NCBI GenBank assembly: GCA_016235595.1 | Contig: JACRJX010000029.1 | Location: 124,001 to 188,000, forward strand | Source of the DNA: Verrucomicrobiota bacterium | GTDB lineage: Bacteria; Verrucomicrobiota; Verrucomicrobiia; CAIQCK01 | DNA length: 64,000 nt | Direction: 5' to 3' | Part shown: positions 45,119-52,825 of the stretch, in pieces | How the letters are laid out: every line of letters starts with the position of its first letter | Numbering within the stretch: the first letter of the stretch is position 1 | Notes under the pieces: model-generated | Seen by the model: only the letters and a program-made list of their open reading frames with translations | Told to the model about the DNA's origin: nothing | Database searches by the model: none | Program-made: the position numbers and the translations under genes

Positions 45119-45283
45119 ATTCGCTCCATTACCAGAAAGCCGCGGCCCATGCCAGTTTTCAGCTATACGACTTATCGGTCATGAAGGTTCGGGAAGACGA
45201 ACTCGATCTCCTCAGACCGGACGGCGTGCGAACCCGGCTCTATCAGTAGCCGCGCTTGCCAATACTCACTGCTTTTCGGAGAG

Positions 45284-45371
45284 GACAGGATTAACAGGAT
45301 GGACAGGATGTCGACGAATCCGACCTGACCCGCCGATCTTCAACCATCCTGTAAATCCTGTTCATCCTGTC
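45284..45371. repeat. Inverted repeat of ACAGGAT triplets, one arm supplying a stop codon
   Basis: Left arm 45284-45310 (GACAGGATTAACAGGATGGA continuing CAGGATG) and right arm 45345-45371 (CATCCTGTAAATCCTGTTCA continuing TCCTGTC) match at 24 of 27 positions as an inverted pair around a 34-base loop. Each arm is three near-copies of ACAGGAT at 8-9-base spacing. Read on the minus strand, GACAGGATGA in the right arm contains the TGA (45364-45362) that ends the TIR-WD40 gene. It can form a long hairpin after that gene and could serve as its terminator. Confidence 0.65.
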
Positions 45372-48300
45372 TTCCCCATTCCGCCGCTCAGCACCCTCTT
45401 CCGCCAATTCTGCACACTCACCGCATCGAACCGCTCGCCCTCGAAAACAATCTGCCTCACCGTCTTCCCGCCGGCGCTTTCGCGTTTGAGGTAGGCGCTC
45501 ACGTCCATCCAGCGGATTTCGCCATCCGACGTGCGGATGACCAACATGACGGCGTATGCCTGCTGCTGCCAGTAATCGGCCCAGCGCGGGTTCTTGATCT
45601 GGAACACCTCCGCGCCATCGCGCTGGCGTTTCTTGAGGTAGGAATCGCCGGACTTGAGTTGCACATAAAGACGCTTCCCGGAGGCGCGGCCATGGTCGTC
45701 CTTGAACTCGATCTCGCCATCAATCCCGTGATCGCTATTCGTGTAGCCGCGATAGATTTGCCCGGCTTCGGCCACGATGAATCCCGTGTGATGCACCGCC
45801 AGCAACTCGCGGCTCTCGTTGTCAATCACCGCCTGCCCTTCGCTCTGCATCTCGCGCACCTGCTCCTTCACCGCCGGCGAGTCGAACTTTTCCTCGATCA
45901 CATCCCGCAGCAGGATCGGTTTGCCGCAATCCGGACAGAAAACCTTTCCCTTGCCGCCGGGAGCCAGCGCCTTGGCGATCTTCGCCTGGTCGCCAAATGC
46001 CTGCCCGAAGGCGTCGCACTTCTTGTCTCCGCAGAAATAGCGCCTCAGTCGCGCCACGTTTTGCGAGTGCTGCATGAGGTGATCATGCACGTAACGCAAG
46101 AACAGCACGCGCGAGTTTCCGTCTACGTCGGGTTCAAAATAGACCTCCAGCCGCGAGCTGCCCTCCGTTTCCCGCGTCAGCGTGAATCCCAACTTCGTCC
46201 CGGTCTGCGTCTTAAAATCCGCTGCCGACTTCCAGAAGTCCGTGCTTTGAAACGCCACCGTGTGATGCAGCCGCACCACCAGCGTCGCGTAGATGTCGTC
46301 CGCCGGGCCATCGAAACGATACGTCACCAGCACGCTGGGGTGACTCGGTTGCTCCTTCCGCTCGCGCCGGAAGTAACTCGGAAATGTCAGCATCGCCGAG
46401 CCATCGCATGGTTGACGCAGACACCACGCCCGACTGATGAAGGTTTCCAACAGGGTGCGCAACACCACCGCCTCGTCCTCGCGCGGCAGACGCTTGAAAT
46501 CCTGGTAATCCAAATCCCCTGCCAGCAATTCGTTTTCGTTGATGCAGCCCAACTCCTGCGGATGCTTCCGCACCTTCCGGACCACGGTGGCGGCGTAGCG
46601 ACTGAGCACCTCTGGCCGCAGCAGGATAAAGCCGCCAAAGTCCAGCCGCCGTATCATGCCCGGCCCGGCCAGCAGGCTCACAACCGCCTCCAACTCCGCC
46701 AGTTCGAAATTCTCCCCGCGCAGCGTCATCTCCATCCGTTGCTTCAATTCGGCCAAGCGGATCAGGATCAGGCCGCTGTCGCGCAGGCTCAGGATTTCCT
46801 GCTTTAGTCGGTGATAAAGCGCGGGTGACGTTGTCTCCGGGATGCTCTTCCAATCAATGGCCTCCACGATGGCTTCGCGGAGTTGGTTGCAACCTTCTCC
46901 GGTCTTCGCGCTCGTCACATGCAGCGGGCCGAGGAAGCCGCGTTCCTTCATGAACTTCTTCATGCTGGCGGCGCTGACCACAAGCCCGCCGCGATCCACG
47001 CGCGCAGCGGCGAGCAGCTTGGCAAACGGTTTCCGTGCTGCCTTCTGTAGGTCACGATCCCAATGCCCCAACCCCTCAAAAGGATTCTCGTTCTGCGGAT
47101 TGAAAACCAGCACCGCCGCTGCGGTGTTATCCATGTATAGCTGATGCACCAGCCGGTAATCCACCTGCCCCGCGAAATCCCACAGCCAGATCTCGCGCTC
47201 CACGCCGGCTTTCTCCTTGTCGTGCTTCAACGGCCAGTGCGTTGCCCAAGCGCCGTCGGTGGAAGGAAGTGGCTTGTCGTCCTCGACCTTGATGCCGTGG
47301 GCGAGGTAGTTGGAAAGCCCCGTCTTGCCCACACCGCTCTCGCCCACGAGGAGGACTTTGGCATTCGTGTATTGGACTTGGTCTGGCGCAAACGGCATGG
47401 CCGGAACAGTGACTTTCAGTGCTCGCGTCTCGGTCGCAAATTCCGACAGATTCCACACCCGGATGCCGCCCTTGCTGTCACCGGAGAAGGCGCGGCATCG
47501 ATTGGTGATCCAAAATAGCCCCCGAATGTCTCTGCTATGTCCCTTAAGCACACACAGACATTGGCCTGTTTGCACATTCCACACTCGCAAGGTCCTATCA
47601 AAGGATCCGGAAACAGCGAGGTTCTCATCGGGGTGCCACACCACGCTAAACACAATGTCCGAGTGGCCTTCGAGCACGCGCAGGCAACGTCCAGTGTCAA
47701 GATCCCATAGTCGCAAAGTGTGGTCTCTTGATCCTGATAGAACACGGCGTTGATCAGCACTCCATGCTACACCCCTGACGATATCTGTGTGGCCTTCAAG
47801 CACGCGGAGGCAACATCCAGTCTCCAGATCCCAAAGTCGCAATGTGTTGTCGTCCGAACCCGAGAGAGCATGACGTTGATCAGAACTCCACGCCACGCTC
47901 CAAACTCTCAATTCATGGCCCTCGAGAACGCGCAGGCACCGGCCGCTCTCAAGATCCCACAGCCGCACGGTGCCGTCATCGCTACCAGAGAGGGCGCAGC
48001 GGTTGTCTGCCCCCCAAGCCACAGAGTTGACGCCACCCATAAAATCTCTGAACACTCGCAAGCAGCCTCCCGTATTTACATCCCACAGGCGTAAAGTTTC
48101 GTCATCCGCGCCAGAGAGCATGCGGCGTTGATCAGCGCTCCACGCAACGCAATAGACTGTGTCTCGATGGCCTTTGAAAGTCTGTAGCCACTGGCCCGTC
48201 GGGATGTCCCATAGACGCACAGTCTTATCTTGGGCAGCGGTGAGGGCGCGCGTTCCATCCGGACTGAAAGCGTAGGCCTTAACTGCAGCCCAACTGTCGA

Positions 48301-48775
48301 GTTGGATGATCTGTTCCGCCTCCTGCTCGCTCTCAGCCTCGGCATTCACCATCTGCGGCTTCGCTGATTGCCGGCACGCCTTGAGGAGTTTTGCATACTC
48401 TTGTTCCCGGTTCTCTTCCCGGTGCCAATCGAGGTAAGAAAATTGCTTGAGCGAACCTACAATCTCCGCTTCGTCAAGCCGCAGGGGAATGAAGCGGCGC
48501 TCCCGGTTCAGCGGGTCGCGAAACCGAAACGTGCCCGCCTCTAACTGCGCCCAGTCCGAGCCGAACGCATTGGCCGACATGCAGAGCACCAGCACGCGCG
48601 AGTGCTCCAGCCCTTCCTCGATCTTCGCCGGGATGCTGTCGCCGGGCTTGAGCACCCATTCATCGAACCACACCTTCAGCCCGTCCTTCCGCAACCGCTC
48701 CGCCAACGGCAGCACCACCGCCTTGTCCCTCGCGCTGTGGCTGAGGAACACGTCATATTGGAATCGCTCGAGCAT
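45362..48775 (-). CDS. TIR / WD40 / Roc-like GTPase / zinc-ribbon / PD-(D/E)XK-like multidomain protein
   Basis: 1137 residues, soluble. Order seen: TIR domain 5-125 (FQYDVFLSHSARDKAVVLPL; WAQLE with Glu79 at the NADase position); seven WD40 blades 158-443, each exactly 42 residues; a Ras-like GTPase at about 470-645 with P-loop GESGVGKT (478-485), WDFAGQ (532-537, like Roc DTAGQ) and SAK (622-624), but no clear NKxD; a winged-helix/COR-like region at about 650-800; a zinc ribbon (Cys915, 920, 947, 950); and a DUF4365-like PD-(D/E)XK core at about 1005-1095 (HGIDGEIEF, then LYVQLKSG: Asp1019, Gln1039-x-Lys1041). Known TIR domains cleave NAD or make signalling nucleotides, and such nuclease folds cut DNA. 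This suggests a GTP-controlled sensor with two killing outputs. It lies 55 bases after the HAD-TIR gene. Confidence 0.85.
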   Translation of the reverse strand: MLERFQYDVFLSHSARDKAVVLPLAERLRKDGLKVWFDEWVLKPGDSIPAKIEEGLEHSRVLVLCMSANAFGSDWAQLEAGTFRFRDPLNRERRFIPLRLDEAEIVGSLKQFSYLDWHREENREQEYAKLLKACRQSAKPQMVNAEAESEQEAEQIIQLDSWAAVKAYAFSPDGTRALTAAQDKTVRLWDIPTGQWLQTFKGHRDTVYCVAWSADQRRMLSGADDETLRLWDVNTGGCLRVFRDFMGGVNSVAWGADNRCALSGSDDGTVRLWDLESGRCLRVLEGHELRVWSVAWSSDQRHALSGSDDNTLRLWDLETGCCLRVLEGHTDIVRGVAWSADQRRVLSGSRDHTLRLWDLDTGRCLRVLEGHSDIVFSVVWHPDENLAVSGSFDRTLRVWNVQTGQCLCVLKGHSRDIRGLFWITNRCRAFSGDSKGGIRVWNLSEFATETRALKVTVPAMPFAPDQVQYTNAKVLLVGESGVGKTGLSNYLAHGIKVEDDKPLPSTDGAWATHWPLKHDKEKAGVEREIWLWDFAGQVDYRLVHQLYMDNTAAAVLVFNPQNENPFEGLGHWDRDLQKAARKPFAKLLAAARVDRGGLVVSAASMKKFMKERGFLGPLHVTSAKTGEGCNQLREAIVEAIDWKSIPETTSPALYHRLKQEILSLRDSGLILIRLAELKQRMEMTLRGENFELAELEAVVSLLAGPGMIRRLDFGGFILLRPEVLSRYAATVVRKVRKHPQELGCINENELLAGDLDYQDFKRLPREDEAVVLRTLLETFISRAWCLRQPCDGSAMLTFPSYFRRERKEQPSHPSVLVTYRFDGPADDIYATLVVRLHHTVAFQSTDFWKSAADFKTQTGTKLGFTLTRETEGSSRLEVYFEPDVDGNSRVLFLRYVHDHLMQHSQNVARLRRYFCGDKKCDAFGQAFGDQAKIAKALAPGGKGKVFCPDCGKPILLRDVIEEKFDSPAVKEQVREMQSEGQAVIDNESRELLAVHHTGFIVAEAGQIYRGYTNSDHGIDGEIEFKDDHGRASGKRLYVQLKSGDSYLKKRQRDGAEVFQIKNPRWADYWQQQAYAVMLVIRTSDGEIRWMDVSAYLKRESAGGKTVRQIVFEGERFDAVSVQNWRKRVLSGGMGKTG
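47447..48304 (-). repeat. Seven 126-base tandem repeats encoding WD40 blades
   Basis: The W-D/W-N dipeptides that close each blade fall at residues 189, 231, 273, 315, 357, 399 and 441, exactly 42 apart with no insertions. Blades four and five agree at 19 of 22 positions across the closing strand (LRLWDLETGCCLRVLEGHTD against LRLWDLDTGRCLRVLEGHSD, and the next two residues). Such even, highly similar blades indicate recent tandem amplification or repeat-to-repeat conversion. The DNA copies share stretches such as the segment for SGSDD-T-RLWDLE. Confidence 0.8.
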
Positions 48776-48792
48776 AAAACAGGACCTGTTTT
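48776..48792. promoter_or_regulatory. Perfect palindrome abutting the TIR-WD40 start codon
   Basis: AAAACAGG-A-CCTGTTTT: two 8-base arms around one base, ending one base before the ATG (48775). A minus-strand TATATA at 48803-48798 could be a -10 element, placing the transcription start inside the palindrome. It would suit a dimeric repressor. As RNA it could pair as a 6-bp AU-rich stem over the ribosome-binding region. No good -35 element is seen. Confidence 0.55.
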
Positions 48793-48830
48793 CCCCTTAT
48801 ATAAAACTCAAGAAGACGCCATGTTGGTTG

Positions 48831-49928
48831 TCAATCTCGCCCAAGGCTATTCATCGCATTTCGCAGTTGTCGCATTCCGGCCTTGAACTTCCTCCCACGG
48901 AGATCGGCAGACACGAGACCAACCAGTGGTCCAGGAATATCGGCATTTCGAACCTTGCCCGCAAGGACTGTAAATACACGCTTGTTTTGGGTAACCTCGT
49001 AATAGACTGCCTGACCGACTTCAAACTTCACCCATGGTGCTGTGACTGAGTTCTCGGTCAATACCACGAGCACCGCTTTTTGTGTCCGGATTGCATCAGC
49101 AATCTTCGGCACAAAACGATCACCTTCGTGAACATCCCTCGCATCCCGCCAGAAGTGTACCCTTGTCCCCTTCAGTTCGTTTTCCATCTTGGCCACCAGA
49201 TGTTTATCCCTATGACAGTAGCTTACGAAGACACTCACCTGCAGTGACTGAATGGCCTTCTTCAACTCCGCCATTTTTTTCACCTCGGCTGGCCACTTTC
49301 CTCTGTAATCCTGGTTCCGGATTAGGATGGAGGATATGCCAGCCGCAGCCGATGGCAAAAGATCACTGCCCACTTTATCACCTATCATGACACAGTTGCG
49401 CCTTTCATGCTCAGCGTTGATGCCGAGTTCTCGGAGCATGTGGTCAACAAACCGCGGATCCCCTTTTGGGGGCACCCCACCTTCAGAACCGATGAACACG
49501 TTTTTCCCGAAAAAGCCTGATAATCGCAACTCTGGATCCATAACGCGCCGAAGCTTGTTGCCTCCAGGTCCATCGGTATCGGTAGCCCAAACCAGTGTAT
49601 GCCGTTGTTTTCTCCATTCCTTCAAGAGCGTGATAAAGCCCCGGCGGACTTTTTGGGTTCTCTGCACCTCATTCCAAAATCTCTCGCATAATGTGCCGGG
49701 GGATAGGTGTGGGAAGTATTTTGCGTGAAGTCGAAAAAGCGTTCGACGATCATAAATTGTGTGCGCGCAGAGCCTTTTGTCATCTCGTAAAAGGCGCGCA
49801 GCAAGCTTTCGTTTCCACCTTGAATCCCGACAATGAGGCGGACAAACCGCACACCGAACCAGCTTCTCAAAAGCTTGCTTGCGATGTTGATCAACCAGAG
49901 TGCCGTCAAAATCTAAGAGAATCGTCAT
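48831..49928 (-). CDS. HAD hydrolase fused to a C-terminal TIR domain
   Basis: 365 residues from the ATG at 49928, preceded by AGGAG; an upstream frame to 49970 was rejected. The N-terminal half (1-215) is a HAD phosphohydrolase with all motifs: MTILLDFDGTLVD (Asp6, Asp8), LVWATDTDG (Thr116), PPKGDPRF (Lys155) and VMIGDKVGSD (Asp184, Asp189), with a helical cap between. Residues 230-345 are a TIR domain: VSVFVSYCHRDKHLVAKMEN, VHFWRDARDVHEGD and TAPWVKFEVGQA with Glu303 at the NADase position. The fusion suggests that phosphate-ester removal is linked to NAD cleavage, perhaps acting on a TIR product or controlling the TIR. Its base composition is visibly richer in A+T than the neighbours, suggesting acquisition. 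The next gene is the TIR-WD40 protein. Confidence 0.85.
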   Translation of the reverse strand: MTILLDFDGTLVDQHRKQAFEKLVRCAVCPPHCRDSRWKRKLAARLLRDDKRLCAHTIYDRRTLFRLHAKYFPHLSPGTLCERFWNEVQRTQKVRRGFITLLKEWRKQRHTLVWATDTDGPGGNKLRRVMDPELRLSGFFGKNVFIGSEGGVPPKGDPRFVDHMLRELGINAEHERRNCVMIGDKVGSDLLPSAAAGISSILIRNQDYRGKWPAEVKKMAELKKAIQSLQVSVFVSYCHRDKHLVAKMENELKGTRVHFWRDARDVHEGDRFVPKIADAIRTQKAVLVVLTENSVTAPWVKFEVGQAVYYEVTQNKRVFTVLAGKVRNADIPGPLVGLVSADLRGRKFKAGMRQLRNAMNSLGRD

Positions 49929-49948
49929 AACCTCTCCTGGTATTCCAA

Positions 49949-50056
49949 TCAGCCCCACGCCCCGGCACACTCAAACGTTCCGCCAGCGGGTGCGCCGTCG
50001 CCTTGTGCCTTCGCGCCGCGACCGAGAAAGACTTCGAAGCTGAAAACTCCCAGCAT
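49949..50056 (-). CDS. Possible 35-residue leader peptide before the TIR genes
   Basis: ATG at 50056 with AAAGGAG 7 bases upstream, stop at 49949, 20 bases before the HAD-TIR start. Product MLGVFSFEVFLGRGAKAQGD continuing GAPAGGTFECAGAWG. The good ribosome-binding site and closeness to the next gene suggest translation, but the sequence has no recognisable motif and the region could instead be a remnant of the preceding gene's surroundings. The rest of the 50129-49929 gap holds nothing recognised. Confidence 0.3.
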   Translation of the reverse strand: MLGVFSFEVFLGRGAKAQGDGAPAGGTFECAGAWG

Positions 50057-50128
50057 GAACAAACTCCTTTGGATTCCGCCCGCGAATAGTACGCGCTTCA
50101 ACTTCCGCCGGCAAGGCCGGGCTGTTGA

Positions 50129-51175
50129 TTACTGCTTGGACTCTCCGCCCTGCTTCAGTTCGCGAAAAAAGGCGGTGATTTCGTTGAAAGGGACTGCGTA
50201 GTAACCGCGATAGACTTCGCCGCGCTTGAGCGTTTCGTAGAAACCGCCGGACGGCCCGTCGTGGGGTGTGCTGCGGGAGTTGACGTGGAGGATGAAGAGG
50301 TCGCTGCTGAAACCGGCCAGCACGCCGGGATTGGCGGAGCGCAGAATCTCCCGCGCCGCGAGCGCGTTCCGGCCGGCGGGCAACGGCATGTTCTTGCGTG
50401 CATCGTCGTAGCCGGGATATTCGCCGCGCTTCGTCGCAGAGTAATCCCACGCCACCACGATCAAATCCCACGCCACGGGCTGCCGGCCACCGTTGCGTTT
50501 CCCGACCCACTGCCGCAGCGTTTGTGCGCCGAAGCCGGGCTGCTGCCAATCGTCATTGGTCTTGCCGTGGCAGAATCCGCTCCACGTGTCCTGCACGGCG
50601 GATGCGAACGGCGGCGCGATGGTTTCGTCCGGTTGCGCGCCAACGCGAATCAGGCCGCCGGGAAACTCGCGTGACAACGTCGTCAATCCGGCGCCCTGGT
50701 CGCGTCCCGCGTAAACGTCGTAGATCGCGATGCGCGCCGGATTGATGGCGCGTTTGAAAAAGCCGGCCAGCCGGCCCAGTTCGTCGGCGGAGAACACCTC
50801 GCTCTTTTGTTTGTCGTAAGCGCGCAGCACCAGCGTCGGCACGATCTCGACCCCCGGCGGACAATGCCGCCGCCACAACGCAAAGACCTGCTCGGCGGCG
50901 GCGGGCGAAAGCTCGTTGTGATAGATGAGATAGAGCCGGTTGGCCGCGTAGTCGCCAGCCAGCAAGCGGGCTGCGTTTTGGATTTCTTTCTCCGTGGGCT
51001 GCGCGGCTGCGGGGAAATCCATGCCCCAGTAGCCGCGCTGCGGCTGCGACGCCAGCGACGCGTGCAACCAGTAGGATCGCTCCAGTTTCGACAATGACGC
51101 ATCGCCAGCCAATGCCGACGAGACGATGACAGACAGGATAAACGCCCGCCGCAGAAATGACCCGAACGGTTGCAC
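50129..51175 (-). CDS. Secreted hypothetical protein, TIM-barrel-like, partner of GH5-like gene
   Basis: 348 residues from a GTG at 51175, 9 bases after the stop of the GH5-like gene. A frame open to 51598 lies wholly inside that gene and was rejected. Signal peptide LRRAFILSVIVSSALAGDAS. The mature part (SYWLHASLASQPQRGYWGMD; LLAGDYAANRLYLIYHNELS; VPTLVLRAYD; VAWDLIVVAWDYSATKRGEY; PFNEITAFFRELKQ) alternates strand and helix as in a TIM barrel. No catalytic signature of a named family is recognised. Placement suggests that it acts with the GH5-like enzyme on one glycan. Confidence 0.55.
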   Translation of the reverse strand: MQPFGSFLRRAFILSVIVSSALAGDASLSKLERSYWLHASLASQPQRGYWGMDFPAAAQPTEKEIQNAARLLAGDYAANRLYLIYHNELSPAAAEQVFALWRRHCPPGVEIVPTLVLRAYDKQKSEVFSADELGRLAGFFKRAINPARIAIYDVYAGRDQGAGLTTLSREFPGGLIRVGAQPDETIAPPFASAVQDTWSGFCHGKTNDDWQQPGFGAQTLRQWVGKRNGGRQPVAWDLIVVAWDYSATKRGEYPGYDDARKNMPLPAGRNALAAREILRSANPGVLAGFSSDLFILHVNSRSTPHDGPSGGFYETLKRGEVYRGYYAVPFNEITAFFRELKQGGESKQ

Positions 51176-51186
51176 GTGGTAGTACT

Positions 51187-52647
51187 CTATTCCTTCCGCA
51201 CGCTCATCCGAATGACGACCGAGCGGCTGAACGCTGGCAGCGTTACAGTGTTGCCGGAGAGCTTTGCGCTGCTCCACTGATCCTTCCACGGGTCGTAGGT
51301 CTTCGTGCTCGCCGGCTTGATTCCGGCCATCGTTTCCGACAAGTCCAGCTTTACGCCGTTGAGCGTTTCCGGAGCTTTGCCGTCCGCCAGTTCGCTGCGC
51401 CAGTCGTTTTGCGAATCTCGGCACCAGACCAACAGCGTGTGTTTGCCCTTGAGCACGTAGACGCGCAGTCGCGGATGCTGAAGCTGCATCGGCTGAAAGT
51501 TCTCGGCGGGCGGATCGAGGTCTTTGACAACGGCGGCAAAGCGGGCGAAATGATGCCAGAGGTTGTTGCGGTCCACATATTGGTTCCAGTGCCAGCAATG
51601 GCCCGGCCCGGCCGCGCCGGCGAAGAACGGCGCGAAAAGCACATCGTGGAGGATGATGCCGGCAGTGTCCTTCGCGTAGAGCTTGAACGGCCCTGCGTGC
51701 CGCGGCTCGACCGCGCCGCTCTCGGCGAGCATGACCGGCCGGCCCGGTCTGTGGCCGAGCAATATCTTCACCGAGTCGGCGGCGAACACGTCCACGGGAC
51801 CGTGGCAGATTTCATACTTCGCGCCGCAGTCGAGATAACGGTGCACCTGTGCAACGTCGTTGCCGGGCATGGTGCTGAGGCGCTGGTAGGGTTTTAGCCC
51901 CCAGTCGCTGTCGTAGCTGCCGAGGCTTTGCAACGCGAGGTTGTGCGGAAACAGCCGGTGCAGTTCCGCGAGCATTACCTCGCTCCATGCCAGCACATCG
52001 CCGCCCGCCACGCAGTTGACTTCGTTCCACAACTCCCATCCAAAAATTTCCGGCCGCCCGCCGAACCGTTGCGCATACCACGCCAGCTTCCGCTTGAACT
52101 GTGCACGGCTGCGTTCGCCCTCAATGAAATCGGCCGTGTTGGCGGCTGGACCGCCGTTGGTAATGAGATGGAGCGGTTTCGCGGCCCACTTCTGGTGATA
52201 CTTGGGATCGAGCGAGCGGAAGTGTTCGAGGCAGAGTTTCAGGCGGATGCCATATTTGCGGGCGAGCGACAGCAGCGCTTCAATCCGCCTCGCCTTCGCC
52301 TCGTCATAGACGCCGCTGTGCTTGTCCTCGACGTCGAAGAAGCCGCTGCTGAGCCAGATGCGCGTGTAGTTGCCACCGTTCTTCGAGAGATTTTCAAACC
52401 AACGCTCCATGCACGCCAGCCCGCCGGCCTCGTCGTCCGCGCGAGCGTCGGGATGGACCATGTTCAGGCCGATCGGCACATAAGGTTTGCCGTCGGTCAG
52501 TTCGAGGTAGCGCACGTCGCGCGGGCTGACGCGGACGAAGGGGAGTTCCGCACCACGGCCAACGGCAGTGGTGAGGAGGGTCATCGTAAGAACGAGGTTG
52601 AAGACGAACAACCGGGAGGGGTGATTCTGTCGGTGTTGGCGCATCAT
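51187..52647 (-). CDS. Secreted GH5-like (clan A) glycoside hydrolase
   Basis: 486 residues from the ATG at 52647; the preceding part of the frame up to 52701 lacks signal features. Signal peptide SRLFVFNLVLTMTLLTTAVG. Clan GH-A active site: IFGWELWNEVNCV provides the acid/base Glu after Asn, and RPVMLAESGAVEP the nucleophile Glu near the expected strand 7. NGGNYTRIWLSSGFFD and RLKLCLEHFRSLDP are further barrel strands. The C-terminus (about 390-480) is a small beta-sandwich, as in many GH5-type enzymes. An endo-glycanase or beta-glycosidase; substrate unknown. The next gene starts 11 bases after its stop. Confidence 0.8.
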   Translation of the reverse strand: MMRQHRQNHPSRLFVFNLVLTMTLLTTAVGRGAELPFVRVSPRDVRYLELTDGKPYVPIGLNMVHPDARADDEAGGLACMERWFENLSKNGGNYTRIWLSSGFFDVEDKHSGVYDEAKARRIEALLSLARKYGIRLKLCLEHFRSLDPKYHQKWAAKPLHLITNGGPAANTADFIEGERSRAQFKRKLAWYAQRFGGRPEIFGWELWNEVNCVAGGDVLAWSEVMLAELHRLFPHNLALQSLGSYDSDWGLKPYQRLSTMPGNDVAQVHRYLDCGAKYEICHGPVDVFAADSVKILLGHRPGRPVMLAESGAVEPRHAGPFKLYAKDTAGIILHDVLFAPFFAGAAGPGHCWHWNQYVDRNNLWHHFARFAAVVKDLDPPAENFQPMQLQHPRLRVYVLKGKHTLLVWCRDSQNDWRSELADGKAPETLNGVKLDLSETMAGIKPASTKTYDPWKDQWSSAKLSGNTVTLPAFSRSVVIRMSVRKE

Positions 52648-52825
52648 GGTGGGGGGATTATCCGACCGGCAGGCCATATCGTCCAGCATTCTCGGCAACA
52701 ACCCGACTGTGAGGTTTCGCTCGCTGCATCGTGCGTTGCGAGGCCGCGCTGAGGATGTCCCTTGCGCCTCGCCTCACTTGCGTGATCCTGATTGCCGGTG
52801 AACCCGCAGATCAAAACAGACTTCG

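Noticed and set aside
45119..45361. Possible CRISPR-like array (repeated AGGATG units)
   Set aside because: Units are only 8-9 bases, arranged as two arms of an inverted repeat with no spacers and no cas genes nearby.
48798..48834. TTGACA (48834-48829) with TATATA (48803-48798) as a complete promoter
   Set aside because: The spacer is 25 bases, far beyond the 16-18 needed; only the -10-like part is noted.
48831..49928. Insertion by an integrative element carrying the TIR genes
   Set aside because: No integrase, tRNA, direct-repeat target or plasmid/phage genes were found at either border; only base composition hints at acquisition.
50129..51598. A 489-codon version of the secreted protein starting at 51598
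   Set aside because: The extra 141 codons lie inside the GH5-like gene and have shadow-like composition; the GTG at 51175 is followed at once by a signal peptide.
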